DNA of 64,000 bases from Phragmitibacter sp965284365 (GCA_965284365.1 OZ260079.1:4154001-4218000), one strand, 5' to 3'. Positions 1 to 8,794 are shown, counted from the stretch's first letter. Notes: a model not told the origin generated them from the letters alone. Translations and numbers: made by a program.

Positions 1-1
1 G

Positions 2-2107
2 CTGGTCGCTGAACGTGAGGCCCTGGAAAAGTCCCGCCGTGAGATGGTGGCACGCGAGGAAGAACGACTCCGCCGTCTGGAAGATGACAGCCATCGCCTC
101 GCCGAGCAGCGCAAAGCGTTGGAGCAGCAACAGTCGCTTCTGGAAGACAAACGCAGGGAGCAACAGCGCCTCGAGCAGGAGATTCAGCTCCGCGCTCAAG
201 TCGAATTTCAAAAACTCCAGGAGCAAGCTCAAGCCCGTGAACAGAGCTTGCTCAGCCAGCGCGCTGCACTTGAGGAAGCTCTGCGTTCGCGCGAGTCCGA
301 TTTCCAGATCCGCGAAAAACAAAGCTTGGATCGACTGGCCAAGCTTAAGGAAGACGCAGCCGCGATCGAGTCTATCGTCGCGGATCAATCCCGCACCATG
401 CGCCACATGGAGCTGGAGCAAACCCGGCGTCGTCAGGAGGTCGAGGATGAGGGCGGTCTCGCCAAAGACAAATTCGCTGCCGAAGAACGGAAGATCGCTG
501 AACTCCGGCGTGACCTGGATGTCCGGCTCGCAGACTTCCGTGTGGGTCAAAGGAGGCGCTTCATCACGCTGTGTTTGACCGTGATTGTCGTCGGTCTTGT
601 GGCCACCGCTGCCTTTGTTTTCATCAGAGGTCAGGTGAGGGACTTCCGCTCGCTGCCCGGTGCGGAGCAGTGGCAGGCGTCCCTACAAGAGAGAAAGGCC
701 ACCAAGAGCGATGAGCGCTGGGCAGACCTCTTAAATTGGTGCACGGCCACGGAGGAGGCTCTGCGGGCCGACCCATCTTTCACAGCCACCCTGCATCAGC
801 ACCAGGAGGAATTGACTGATGACGCGCAAATTGCCATCAAAGGCTTGCTCGCCCAATCTCAACTTCCCAGCGCCACTTCAGGTGAGGGTCGGTTGCTTCT
901 GCTGAACCTCGACAAAGTGGAGAACTGGGGCCTCTCGTTGGAGCACCAACTCTTGCAAGCCAAGCTTCGTATTCCTGAGGCCGTAGCCCGAGCCTCCATC
1001 ACTGAGGCCATGGAGTCTTACATCAAAACGGCCAATCTCCGGAAGGACTTCATTGCCGCCCTGAAGACGGAGTTGGCGACCATACTCGAGGCCATTCACG
1101 TTCGCATCGTGGGCGAGGAACTGCCACCCATCGGGTCGTTGTTGCCGCTATTGGGGCAAATCATAAAACTCCAGCCCGAGCAGGAATTGTCCGATGCTGC
1201 ACGCGTGGATCAGGAACTGCTGGCGGAGGAGGCCCGCCGCGGAGGGAAACCTGAAGAGTCGTTGCGCATTCTCGTCCGCGCCGCTCAGTCGAATCAGTCC
1301 TGGATCGAGCCTCTCCGGCCTCAGGCTGTGTCCATCATCAACCAGTTGTCCTCGATGCCCTCGCCGAGCCTGCTGAATCTCCAGCGCGAGTTGCGTTCCG
1401 GCGGTGACATCTGGAAAAATCCCAATGCCTATGTCGCCCTGGCCAACCTCCAGGTAGACGACTCAGTCAGGATCGATGACTACCGTCAGGCAGACAAACT
1501 AGGCAGCCTCAAAGCACGGGCGTTACTGGGGCGCACCCTTTTGGACACCGGTGTGAAGCAGCGCCGCCCCGATCTCATCGATCAGGGGATCGCAAAACTG
1601 CGCAGTGCCGTGGAAGGCGGCGAACCAGAAGCGATGGTGCTGCTGGGTGAAGCGCTCTATGCCGGTCAAGGCGTGAAGGAAGACGCAGCAGCCGCGCTCG
1701 ACCTCGCTGAACAGGCCGAAGCGAAGGGGCATCCCGAGGCCTTCTACGTGAAAGCCAAAGCCAAACTTCGCCTCGCCGAACTGGCCCGCGACCCGGAAGC
1801 CTTTGAAGAAGCCTCCAAGCTCCTGGAAAAAGCCATGAAGCAGAATCTTCCCAGCGCTGCTTTCTTCCTCTACATCGCCAATTACAACGAGTCCTACAAA
1901 CGCCCCGACCGCGCCGTCGCCGCCTTGGAAAAAGGTGCCGCCAGCCGGGATTCAAATTGCCTCTATACCCTCGGCATCTGGCTTACCGCCGGCCTTCCCC
2001 CTGTCAGCCAAAACGTCAGCCGCGGCCGCCAGCTCATCGAAGAAGCCGCCAACCTCGGCAACCGCAAAGCCCTCGACTGGTTGAGGAAGAAGGCACCGGT
2101 GAAGTGA
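2..2107 (+). CDS. Coiled-coil, single-pass membrane protein with C-terminal Sel1-like repeats (5' end outside window)
   Basis: The reading frame is open to the left edge, so the true start lies upstream. An internal ATG at 44 is not a convincing start because the charged coiled coil is continuous through it. Visible order: about 170 residues of Glu/Gln/Arg-rich heptads (many EERL, EQQ, LEEALR motifs), one hydrophobic helix of about 22 residues (encoded near 560-625) preceded by RRR, a helical middle, and Sel1/TPR-like repeats over the last 200 residues (motifs such as AMVLLGEALYAGQGV and CLYTLGIWL). Sel1 repeats normally bind other proteins. The part before the window may carry a catalytic domain such as a kinase, but nothing here shows it. 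Function is unknown; the architecture is clear. Confidence 0.75.
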   Translation: MVAEREALEKSRREMVAREEERLRRLEDDSHRLAEQRKALEQQQSLLEDKRREQQRLEQEIQLRAQVEFQKLQEQAQAREQSLLSQRAALEEALRSRESDFQIREKQSLDRLAKLKEDAAAIESIVADQSRTMRHMELEQTRRRQEVEDEGGLAKDKFAAEERKIAELRRDLDVRLADFRVGQRRRFITLCLTVIVVGLVATAAFVFIRGQVRDFRSLPGAEQWQASLQERKATKSDERWADLLNWCTATEEALRADPSFTATLHQHQEELTDDAQIAIKGLLAQSQLPSATSGEGRLLLLNLDKVENWGLSLEHQLLQAKLRIPEAVARASITEAMESYIKTANLRKDFIAALKTELATILEAIHVRIVGEELPPIGSLLPLLGQIIKLQPEQELSDAARVDQELLAEEARRGGKPEESLRILVRAAQSNQSWIEPLRPQAVSIINQLSSMPSPSLLNLQRELRSGGDIWKNPNAYVALANLQVDDSVRIDDYRQADKLGSLKARALLGRTLLDTGVKQRRPDLIDQGIAKLRSAVEGGEPEAMVLLGEALYAGQGVKEDAAAALDLAEQAEAKGHPEAFYVKAKAKLRLAELARDPEAFEEASKLLEKAMKQNLPSAAFFLYIANYNESYKRPDRAVAALEKGAASRDSNCLYTLGIWLTAGLPPVSQNVSRGRQLIEEAANLGNRKALDWLRKKAPVK

Positions 2108-2157
2108 TGTCAATCACTCGACGCAGTCACTAAACTAAACACGCTAGCGCGTGCGAG

Positions 2158-2643
2158 TTATCTGCCCATCGGAGCGGTTTCCCAATCGACTCCGCCAACT
2201 TCAAGATATACGGAGCCGGTGACAGGCTGAGGGAAATACACAGAGATTTGAAGGGTCGATTTTTCGGAATGAACAACAATTCGGTAGTGCCGGGACATGG
2301 TGACATCCTTGTAATTCCACCAGGCCAAATTATTTGGTCTGAGCGTGAAAGGATTTGAGTCAACTTTCTCTTCATAGCCCAAGATTTCGCTTACCGAAGT
2401 CTCAAACTGGGCAACCGTACTATCGCTCAGGCCTTGCACTTTAATAATGGCAAATTCGTTCGGAGAACGATTCTGCCGGGCGCAGCGAAATACGGATCCT
2501 GCATCCTTTGAAGGTATCGTTACGCCGAAGACCCTCGCGACTGCGGAAACCATCGCATCAGGCTTGCTATCTTCGTCGAAATCCAGAAACGAGCAGGTCG
2601 TTAGCGCCATCAAAAGCACTACTGAAAAGAGCACCCTTCGCAT
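2158..2643 (-). CDS. Small putative lipoprotein, unknown function
   Basis: The protein of about 161 residues starts MRRVLFSVVLLMALTTCSF, a charged N-terminus, hydrophobic core and an LTTC sequence that fits a lipobox, so it is probably a lipidated envelope protein. The frame also opens at a GTG at 2718 directly after the stop of the upstream gene, but that start would bury the signal peptide 25 residues inside, so 2643 is preferred. The rest shows no motif I recognise. It lies downstream of another hypothetical gene on the same strand, possibly in one transcript. Confidence 0.6.
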   Translation of the reverse strand: MRRVLFSVVLLMALTTCSFLDFDEDSKPDAMVSAVARVFGVTIPSKDAGSVFRCARQNRSPNEFAIIKVQGLSDSTVAQFETSVSEILGYEEKVDSNPFTLRPNNLAWWNYKDVTMSRHYRIVVHSEKSTLQISVYFPQPVTGSVYLEVGGVDWETAPMGR

Positions 2644-2718
2644 AACAACATAGACAACTGCCGCAGCAGTCGTTGTGAACACTTTGCGAATTAAGGTGAG
2701 GGCGCAATCCTCACCCAC

Positions 2719-3231
2719 CTAATCCCGCTGATTCCGTCCCAGCAGAAACTCTTTCCTTCGGGTCCGCACGGTGCGAACCAGTTCCCATTCATCATCCTTG
2801 GTCATGGTCCATTGAGGGGCGCTGACCTTCACCATCCAGTGGCTGGCCATGATCAGGTAGCGGTCCTGGCCGAGGTCGCCATACCACTCAAAATACAATG
2901 CGTTCTTGAGGCCCTTGCTGTCGGCCTCATAAGGATGACCGATGGTCAATTGCGGCTGATGGCGGCGCTGCATCCGGTGCAGGCGGCGGGAAGCCGTGAT
3001 CTCGCCCGCAAAACCCATCTGATGCCGGGGCAGGGGAGCCGCCGGATCGAAATTCGGAGTGGGGTTGCTGAAATCCAGGCGGCAGCCGGCGATGTCGCGC
3101 ATGAAGTTGCCGCTCAATTCAATATGCAAATGACTTCTGATACCCGCCAGGCGGATTTCACCAGTAATGATGTTAGGAATTTCGTTGCTAAGGTGACCGT
3201 CGAGAACCGCGTGACTGAGGCAAATATCCAT
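2719..3231 (-). CDS. Conserved-looking hypothetical protein
   Basis: The predicted protein has 170 residues, no signal peptide and no membrane segment. It contains segments such as GEIRLAGIRSHLHIELSGN and MRDIAGCRLDFSNPTP followed by QMGFAGEITASRR, which resemble a family of uncharacterised bacterial proteins seen in genome annotation; this recognition is from memory and gives no function. It is divergent from the glycosyltransferase gene at 3387 across about 155 bp and is followed on its own strand by the putative lipoprotein gene. No catalytic motif is visible. Confidence 0.6.
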   Translation of the reverse strand: MDICLSHAVLDGHLSNEIPNIITGEIRLAGIRSHLHIELSGNFMRDIAGCRLDFSNPTPNFDPAAPLPRHQMGFAGEITASRRLHRMQRRHQPQLTIGHPYEADSKGLKNALYFEWYGDLGQDRYLIMASHWMVKVSAPQWTMTKDDEWELVRTVRTRRKEFLLGRNQRD

Positions 3232-3386
3232 TCGTTTAAAAATATAAGGGGCTGCGCGGAATTGAGCAACTTATTCAGGTGCAGGAATAACGATGTTTTT
3301 TTGGGAGGCTGGCCAGCGGTAGAGGTTGCTTTCGTCCCGCGATTGCGGAATGCCTTAGCACCCGCTTCCCATCTCTCTCCTTCGCT

Positions 3387-4184
3387 GTGCCCCTCCCTCT
3401 TTCCATTTCCATCATCTCCTGCAACGAGGAGGCGAACATTGGTCGCTGCCTGGCCAGCGTGGCGGGCTTGGGAGAGGAGATCGTCGTGGTGGACTCGGGT
3501 TCTCGTGACCGGACTTTGGACATTGCCCGGACCCACGGAGCTGCCGTTCACCACAAGGATTGGCTGGGGCACCGCGATCAAAAAAACGTGGCCCTGGGAC
3601 TCTGCACCCGTGAGTGGGTCCTCGCTCTGGACTGTGATGAGGAACTCTCCCCGGAACTTCGGGCCAGCATTGAGCAGTTCTTTGCACAAAGGAAACCCGA
3701 GGAATTCGACGGCGGCATCTGCAACCGCAAGGTGTGGTTTCTGGGCCGCTGGATCACCCACGGAGATTGGTATCCAGACCGTAAATTACGACTGTTCCGG
3801 CGCTCCAAGGCGAAATGGGGCGGCAGCCCGGAGCACGATTACATCGTCCTGGATGGGAAAAGCACCCGCATGGAGGGGGACCTGCATCACTTTTCCTTTC
3901 CGGACATCAATCGGTATGTCTCCAAGATCAATGTCTTCGCGGATGTGTTTCTGGAACGGCAGCGGACCGCGGGGAAAAGCTGGTCTCTCTTCGCCAATGT
4001 CATGCGACCGTGGTGGCGATTCTTCCGAGCCTATTTCTTGCGACGAGGTTTTCTAGATGGGTTTCCGGGATTCTGGATTGCGCTGGCGACGGCCTTCTCA
4101 GTCTTCATCCGCTACAGCCGGAAGTATGAGGACGAAGTTCGCGCAAAGCTCCCAACAGTCGCCTCTGACAGGACACTAAAATAG
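3387..4184 (+). CDS. Family 2 glycosyltransferase (WaaE/KdtX-like)
   Basis: A GT-A fold glycosyltransferase of 265 residues. The N-terminus SISIISCNEEANIGRCLASV is the usual nucleotide-sugar binding start, VVDSGSRDRT follows, and LALDCDEEL holds the acidic metal-binding motif. The later TRMEGDLHHFSF and the C-terminal hydrophobic segment (GFPGFWIALATAFSVFIRY) match the LPS core beta-1,4-glucosyltransferase-like subgroup (WaaE/KdtX). It probably acts at the inner face of the cytoplasmic membrane on lipopolysaccharide or another surface glycan. The start is a GTG. The next gene, 24 bp downstream, is a family 4 glycosyltransferase, supporting a joint role in surface-glycan synthesis. The exact acceptor and sugar cannot be read. 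Confidence 0.85.
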   Translation: MPLPLSISIISCNEEANIGRCLASVAGLGEEIVVVDSGSRDRTLDIARTHGAAVHHKDWLGHRDQKNVALGLCTREWVLALDCDEELSPELRASIEQFFAQRKPEEFDGGICNRKVWFLGRWITHGDWYPDRKLRLFRRSKAKWGGSPEHDYIVLDGKSTRMEGDLHHFSFPDINRYVSKINVFADVFLERQRTAGKSWSLFANVMRPWWRFFRAYFLRRGFLDGFPGFWIALATAFSVFIRYSRKYEDEVRAKLPTVASDRTLK

Positions 4185-4208
4185 AAGCAGACAGGATCGT
4201 AAGAAGCG

Positions 4209-5324
4209 ATGCGCATAGGTCTCATCTACCATCAATTTGTCCCGAGGGGTGGCCTGGAAGGCTACCTGCTCGACTTTGCCGCCCGACTCCAGACCGCCGG
4301 GCATGACTTGCACATTGTGACGTCGGTTATCGCCCCCGAAACGGTGAAGAAGCTGGATGCCGAGCTGACTCATGTGCCTTTGGTAAAAGGTTCATCACTT
4401 CTGCGCCTCTGGCAGTTTGAGCGGCAGACCTCCCAGATGACAAACCGGTCTCTGAACGTGGACGTCACCATCGGCTTTGGCCGAACCACGAAGCACGACT
4501 TACATCGCGCCGGCGGCGGCTGCCATCATGTCTATTCGCGCCTGCTTCCTTTCTACAAGCGCCTCGGACCGAAGAACCTCCTGGAGTTGCAGTTGGAGCG
4601 AAAACTCTACACCGGCGGTGGCACCAAACTGTTCGTGGTGAACTCCTCTCAGGTGGCCAAGCAGGTTCACGAGATTCACGGCACCCCAGAGAATCTCTTC
4701 CGGGTCATTCATACGGCGGTGGATACGGAGAAATACCGTCCTGCTGCGGACCATGAGACCCTGAAGGCGCGCATCTGCGAAAAGATGAAGTCGCGGGCCT
4801 CGCGTCCGGCGTTCCTCTTTGTGTCCCTGAGCCACCGCCGCAAGGGACTGGACGCCCTGCTCGATGCCTGGAAGGACATTGATGCCGACCTGTGGATCGT
4901 GGGCGAGCCCCTGGACATTCACTACCGATCCCGTCTCGTCGCCAATGCTTTGCTGGGGCGAGTCTTCTCACTGGATGCCAAGTCTGATATCACTCTGCTT
5001 TACCAGACCGCCGACTGGTTCATCCATCCTACGCTTTATGATGCCTGTGCCAATACTGTGCTGCAGAGCATGGCCAGCGGCCTTCCGGGGCTAATCTCGG
5101 TTCAGGACGGAGCCATCGATTTTATACGGGACGGCGAGAACGGGCTGCTTCTGCGCGAACCTCAGAATCCGGAGGCCATCGCAGCGGTCATTCGTCAGGC
5201 CATGGCCATGACCGAACCGGAACGGGAAGCCATGGGCCACGCCGCACGGAAAACTGTACTGCCGTTGACCTGGCAATCGCACCTGGAAAAGTGGTTTGAG
5301 GTCATCCAGGAGTTGCCACATTGA
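4209..5324 (+). CDS. Family 4 glycosyltransferase (WaaG-like, LPS core)
   Basis: A 371-residue GT-B glycosyltransferase. The N-terminus MRIGLIYHQFVPRGGLEGY has the Gly-rich acceptor loop of the WaaG/RfaG group, FLFVSLSHRRKGLDALLDAW is the family 4 donor-domain start, and HPTLYDACANTVLQSMASG is the characteristic E/D-x7-E-like nucleotide-sugar loop. The best family parallel is UDP-glucose:(heptosyl)LPS glucosyltransferase. It directly follows the family 2 glycosyltransferase on the same strand, so both probably act in LPS core or other envelope glycan assembly. Donor and acceptor are inferred, not demonstrated. Confidence 0.85.
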   Translation: MRIGLIYHQFVPRGGLEGYLLDFAARLQTAGHDLHIVTSVIAPETVKKLDAELTHVPLVKGSSLLRLWQFERQTSQMTNRSLNVDVTIGFGRTTKHDLHRAGGGCHHVYSRLLPFYKRLGPKNLLELQLERKLYTGGGTKLFVVNSSQVAKQVHEIHGTPENLFRVIHTAVDTEKYRPAADHETLKARICEKMKSRASRPAFLFVSLSHRRKGLDALLDAWKDIDADLWIVGEPLDIHYRSRLVANALLGRVFSLDAKSDITLLYQTADWFIHPTLYDACANTVLQSMASGLPGLISVQDGAIDFIRDGENGLLLREPQNPEAIAAVIRQAMAMTEPEREAMGHAARKTVLPLTWQSHLEKWFEVIQELPH

Positions 5325-5332
5325 CCATCTGG

Positions 5333-5350
5333 TGTGACGATGTTGTCACA
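5333..5350. promoter_or_regulatory. Palindrome TGTGAC-N6-GTCACA upstream of the response regulator gene
   Basis: A perfect 6-bp inverted repeat with 6-bp spacer starts 8 bp after the stop of the glycosyltransferase gene and 60 bp before the response regulator gene. It could be an operator for the two-component pair or a weak transcript-end hairpin. The half-sites resemble CRP/FNR half-sites, but the spacing between TGTGA and TCACA is 8 rather than the canonical 6. Confidence 0.3.
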
Positions 5351-5409
5351 AGTGGCCCATTGTGCGGGGGCAGCGGACGAGACACGATAGGTGACCTTTT
5401 TGCCATCTA

Positions 5410-6120
5410 ATGCTCACCATGCCTGATAAACCGCTCATCCTGATCGCCGACGACGAGGAAGACGTGCGAGAACTTGTCGGCATGAATCTGCGCCGTGCCG
5501 GTTGCGATACCATCGAAGCGTCGGACGGCCTGCAAGCTCTGAGCCAGGTTCGCATGAGACACCCGGACGTCATTGTTCTGGACGTCATGATGCCCGGCCG
5601 GGATGGACTTCAGGTCTGCCAGGAGCTTCGCAACGACGACGGTACCAGGGCCATCCCCATCATTATGCTGACTGCCAAAGGTCAGACGGAAGACCGCATT
5701 GCTGGACTCGAGAAAGGCGCAGACGACTATCTGGCGAAGCCGTTCAGTCCCAAAGAACTGATCCTGCGTGTGCAGGCTCTCATGCGTCGTGTCACGCAGC
5801 CCGCTGAAGTAGGGGATCTCAAAGTAGGCCCCTTCAACTTCGACCTCGCGGCCGTCCGTCTCTCCATTGCCGGTGTGGCCTATGATCTCACTCTGCTGGA
5901 GTTCAAGCTTCTCCACCTGCTGGCCAGCCGGAGAAACGAAGTGGTAGAGCGGGATGAGATCCTCCGCGAAGTCTGGGGCTACTCGGAGTCCGTGCGCACC
6001 CGCACCCTGGACACCCACGTGAAACGTCTTCGCGAGAAACTGGGGGAATTTGCTGATTGGATTCAGACATCCCGCGGCTTTGGCTATGTGTTCCGTGCGC
6101 CTTCAGCGGTGCCCGTTTGA
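5410..6120 (+). CDS. OmpR/PhoB-family response regulator
   Basis: The receiver domain (about residues 5-125) has the acidic pair ADDEED, the phospho-acceptor Asp in VIVLDVMMPGRDG, a Thr in MLTAKG and the conserved Lys in YLAKPFSPKEL. A C-terminal winged helix (about 135-232) has the family signature around LTLLEFKLLHLLASRRNEVV and ends with RTRTLDTHVKRLREKLG and RGFGYVF, typical of PhoB-type DNA binding. An alternative start at 5419 (MPDKPLIL) is equally plausible. It is followed by a histidine kinase gene on the same strand, forming a two-component system. PhoB is the closest named relative, but no phosphate transport gene is nearby, so the signal remains open. Confidence 0.9.
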   Translation: MLTMPDKPLILIADDEEDVRELVGMNLRRAGCDTIEASDGLQALSQVRMRHPDVIVLDVMMPGRDGLQVCQELRNDDGTRAIPIIMLTAKGQTEDRIAGLEKGADDYLAKPFSPKELILRVQALMRRVTQPAEVGDLKVGPFNFDLAAVRLSIAGVAYDLTLLEFKLLHLLASRRNEVVERDEILREVWGYSESVRTRTLDTHVKRLREKLGEFADWIQTSRGFGYVFRAPSAVPV

Positions 6121-6200
6121 GCGCGAGGCCATCACCAAATCAGTTGCACCTAGGCGCGCCTGGCGCTCGCTTAGCGTGATTGCAGTCTGCCCTTGATCCT

Positions 6201-7463
6201 ATGACCCTTTTTGCAATGGCCTGCCTCACCGTGGCGGCGCTTTTCGCCATCCTCTGGTGGCGGAGCAGGACACGGCTGGAGACATTTCAGTCGCAGACGA
6301 AGCGCGAACGGCTGGAGGAGTCGGCTTTCCTGCAGCGCACGCAGCGCCGCCTGGAGATGTTGCACCGGTTGGTGGATGCCATCGAAGACGGGCTCTTCAT
6401 TGTGCGGAAGGATCTCACGGTGCTGTTCGTGAACAAAGGGGCATGGCGTTTCTTCCCAACAGTTCAGGACCCTGCTGGCCGCCCCTTATTGGAGTGTGTG
6501 CGCGACCATCGCATGGTGGAACTCGTTGCCACCAGTTCCCGCAATGGGCAGCGCGCGATGCAGGAATATTTGGTGACCGCTTCCGGGAAGGCGATGTCGG
6601 TGGAGGACCGGGTCTATTCCGTGGAAGCGGTGCCTCTGCCGAAGAACGAACCCGCTGGACTGGACAGTGCCGTGCTGGTCATCCTGCGTGATGAAACGGA
6701 GAAGCACAGCCTGGAGAAGATCCGGAAGGACTTCGTGGCCAATGCCTCCCACGAACTGCGCACACCACTGTCGATCATCATTGGCTACCTGGAGAATTTG
6801 GTGGATGGCGAAATAGTGGGAGACGCCCAGATGCAACGCGTCTTCACCGTGATGAAGAAACACGGGGATCGTCTGGCCTGCATCGTGGAAGATCTGCTGG
6901 TGATCAGCCGCATGGAGAGCGGTCAGGCAGACACGCTGCGGCTGGAGGACTTTGATTTTAATGTCTGCGCTACGGATGTTATTCATCGGCTCACCCCTGT
7001 GATTCAGAATGGCCAGGCTCAAGTGGCTTTTGTGCAGCAACCGGGTGAGAGCAGCATGGTCTTTGGCGATCGTTTTTATTGGGACCAGATCCTCTTCAAT
7101 CTGGTGGGCAATGCCTTGAAGGAGAACCAATCTTCAGCGGTGCGTGTCACCGTCCACCTGCGGCAGGAAGCGGACACGTCTGTCATCGAGGTGCGAGACA
7201 ATGGAGTTGGTATTCCTCATGCCGATCTGCCTTTTGTGTTCAAACGCTTCTACCGCGTGGCGCGGCATCATGCCAAGGACATCAAGGGCACGGGGCTGGG
7301 CCTTTCTATTGTAAAACGGGCAGTCGAGGCCCACCACGGGACCATTACGGTGGAAAGCAAACCCGGTGTCGAGACGGTGTTCAACATCCGCGTGCCACGG
7401 ACGATTCGACAGAGAGATATGTCCATGCCGGAGGCGTTGATCCTGCCTGCAGCGCATCAGTGA
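6201..7463 (+). CDS. PAS-domain sensor histidine kinase (PhoR-like)
   Basis: One N-terminal membrane helix (MTLFAMACLTVAALFAILWW) is followed by a PAS-like domain (VDAIEDGLFIVRKDLTVLFVN), a HisKA box with the phospho-accepting His in NASHELRTPLSIIIGYLENL, and a HATPase domain with N box NLVGNALKEN, G1 box RDNGVGIP, F-box-like FKRFYR and G2 box GTGLGLSIVKR. The start at ATG 6201 is chosen over an in-frame TTG at 6180 because the hydrophobic helix then begins at residue 2. It has the short periplasmic-loop-free layout of PhoR-type kinases and is the expected partner of the response regulator just upstream. It should autophosphorylate on His and pass the phosphate to that regulator. Confidence 0.88.
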   Translation: MTLFAMACLTVAALFAILWWRSRTRLETFQSQTKRERLEESAFLQRTQRRLEMLHRLVDAIEDGLFIVRKDLTVLFVNKGAWRFFPTVQDPAGRPLLECVRDHRMVELVATSSRNGQRAMQEYLVTASGKAMSVEDRVYSVEAVPLPKNEPAGLDSAVLVILRDETEKHSLEKIRKDFVANASHELRTPLSIIIGYLENLVDGEIVGDAQMQRVFTVMKKHGDRLACIVEDLLVISRMESGQADTLRLEDFDFNVCATDVIHRLTPVIQNGQAQVAFVQQPGESSMVFGDRFYWDQILFNLVGNALKENQSSAVRVTVHLRQEADTSVIEVRDNGVGIPHADLPFVFKRFYRVARHHAKDIKGTGLGLSIVKRAVEAHHGTITVESKPGVETVFNIRVPRTIRQRDMSMPEALILPAAHQ

Positions 7464-7529
7464 TAGGCATAAGTTAAGCGTATAGACAATAGTGCTTTCC
7501 CAAGGCTTTGCTGTGTGCGATGGCGCGCC

Positions 7530-7880
7530 ATGGAAGTGGAACGCTTGAAGTATGTGATCTGGGCCGTGGACATGAACCGCGCGGTGGGCTTTTACACGGG
7601 CGTCTTTGGCGGGACGGTGCTGAAGCAGAACGACTTCATCAGCGAAGTGGCGGTTGGTGGCGGGGTGATTGGCATCCATGGCGGCGGGGAAGGCGGGAAG
7701 ACGTGGACCGGCCTGAGCTTTCAGGTCGCAGATGTCGTCGCTGGAGCCGCCGAGGTTGTTGCTGCCGGTGGGCTACTCACTCGTGAGCCTGAGCCGGAGG
7801 ATGGCGAGCCGCCTCATCTTGCCATGTGCGTCGATCCGGACGGGAATGAGTTCATGCTTTTCCGCAAACGGAGCCGTTAG
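7530..7880 (+). CDS. VOC (glyoxalase/bleomycin-resistance fold) family protein
   Basis: A protein of about 116 residues with a single vicinal-oxygen-chelate module: it begins LKYVIWAVDMNRAVGFYTGVFGG, a typical first beta-alpha unit of VOC proteins, and ends DPDGNEFMLFRK, the usual metal-ligand Glu region. ATG 7530 is preferred over the upstream in-frame GTG at 7515. Single-module VOC proteins dimerise and serve as glyoxalases, dioxygenases or binding proteins; the substrate is not evident. It stands alone, followed by a gene-free region of about 450 bp. Confidence 0.75.
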   Translation: MEVERLKYVIWAVDMNRAVGFYTGVFGGTVLKQNDFISEVAVGGGVIGIHGGGEGGKTWTGLSFQVADVVAGAAEVVAAGGLLTREPEPEDGEPPHLAMCVDPDGNEFMLFRKRSR

Positions 7881-7932
7881 AAGTTTCAAGTTTCGCTTCG
7901 CTGCAAGTTTCAAGTTTCAAGTTTCAAGTTTC
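7881..7932. repeat. Six copies of heptamer AAGTTTC
   Basis: Starting at the base after the VOC stop codon are two exact tandem copies of AAGTTTC (7881-7894), a 10-bp interruption (gcttcgctgc), and four more exact tandem copies (7905-7932). The unit length of 7 is not a multiple of 3 and the array lies outside any gene. It is a short simple-sequence repeat of unknown role. Confidence 0.85.
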
Positions 7933-8048
7933 AAAAAGCCTGAACCCTTGGATGTTCCGGTGAAATTTGGCTGGGAAGTGCGATTGGGCGTTTCTACTGG
8001 GGCAAAAAGGCGTCAACTGCCGCTGAGGTGTGTGGGAATCCGCGTTAT

Positions 8049-8068
8049 TCCTGACTATATAGTCAGGA
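8049..8068. promoter_or_regulatory. Perfect 20-bp palindrome in the gene-free region
   Basis: TCCTGACTATATAGTCAGGA equals its own reverse complement over 20 bp with no loop. Without a spacer it is a better protein-binding site than an RNA hairpin. It lies in a region of about 450 bp (7881-8335) in which I see no gene, only this palindrome, the heptamer repeat and the rplS terminator. The protein that would bind it is unknown. Confidence 0.4.
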
Positions 8069-8239
8069 TTGGCGCCGAAATGTTTTTTTGGGGCTGGAGG
8101 GAATCGGGCTGGTGCCGAGGTTTGAGTTCGCGAGGAATGGCATGCCGTGAAGGTGCCAGAAGCCCGGGCGCTGACAACGAATGTCAGGGGCAGTTGAATC
8201 AGGCGGCGGCCGGACCCGCCTCCTGCCTTGAGTGCCTGA

Positions 8240-8272
8240 AAAGAGAAAAGCCAGAGGACGGAGTCCTCTGGC
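8240..8272 (-). terminator. Rho-independent terminator of rplS
   Basis: Read on the minus strand, a 10-bp perfect stem (GCCAGAGGAC, loop TCC, GTCCTCTGGC; arms at 8263-8272 and 8250-8259) is followed directly by TTTTCTCTTTT. It lies about 65 bp after the rplS stop codon, the normal place for its terminator. Confidence 0.8.
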
Positions 8273-8335
8273 CTATCGGGGGTATTGAAATGGTTGAGGG
8301 AAAACCTCTGCCAGTCAGTCGCTCTGAAAAGCTAA

Positions 8336-8692
8336 TCAGGCTTCGACGCGAGCCTTGTCCTTTACGGAGATGGCGTCCTTGCCCTGACGGGAGCGGAGGT
8401 AATGCAGACGCGCACGGCGCACTTTGCCGCGGCGGGTCACTTCCACGGTGGAAATACGAGGGGTGTGCAAGGGGAACACACGCTCGACGCCTTCACCGTA
8501 GGAAATTTTGCGAACCGTGAAGGCCTGATTCAGGCCACTACCCTTGTAGGCGATCACGATACCGGCGAAAATCTGGATACGCTCTTTCCCACCTTCGACC
8601 ACGCGTGTGTGGACCTTGATGGTGTCGCCGACGTTGAAGTCAGGCAAATTCGTTTTCAGTTGTTCGTTTTCGATCTTGGCGATGATGCTCAT
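8336..8692 (-). CDS. rplS: 50S ribosomal protein L19
   Basis: The 118-residue product starts MSIIAKIENEQLKTNLPDFNVGDTI, with the L19 signature VHTRVVEGGKERIQIFAGIVIAYKG, then FTVRKISYGEGVERVFPLHTP, VEVTRRGKVRRARLHYLR and the C-terminal Lys-rich tail. L19 sits at the 30S-50S interface of the ribosome. The frame extends 26 codons upstream, but that extension is not L19-like, so ATG 8692 is the start. It is monocistronic here, without the rpsP-rimM-trmD neighbours common in other bacteria, and has its own terminator. Confidence 0.97.
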   Translation of the reverse strand: MSIIAKIENEQLKTNLPDFNVGDTIKVHTRVVEGGKERIQIFAGIVIAYKGSGLNQAFTVRKISYGEGVERVFPLHTPRISTVEVTRRGKVRRARLHYLRSRQGKDAISVKDKARVEA

Positions 8693-8794
8693 GGCGCGTG
8701 GTATGCTGGAATCCTCCGCTTCACAGCGGTTAAGGGGCGTGCAAGTTGCGCTAGAACCTACGCTGCGCAAGTTCTTTTTCAGCCTGGGAACAGG

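Noticed and set aside
2812..4056. 414-codon plus-strand frame overlapping the first glycosyltransferase
   Set aside because: It overlaps the glycosyltransferase in another frame and the hypothetical gene at 2719 in antisense; no domain can be seen in it.
5333..5350. Canonical CRP site before the response regulator
   Set aside because: TGTGA and TCACA are 8 bases apart; CRP needs 6, so only an unassigned palindrome was reported.
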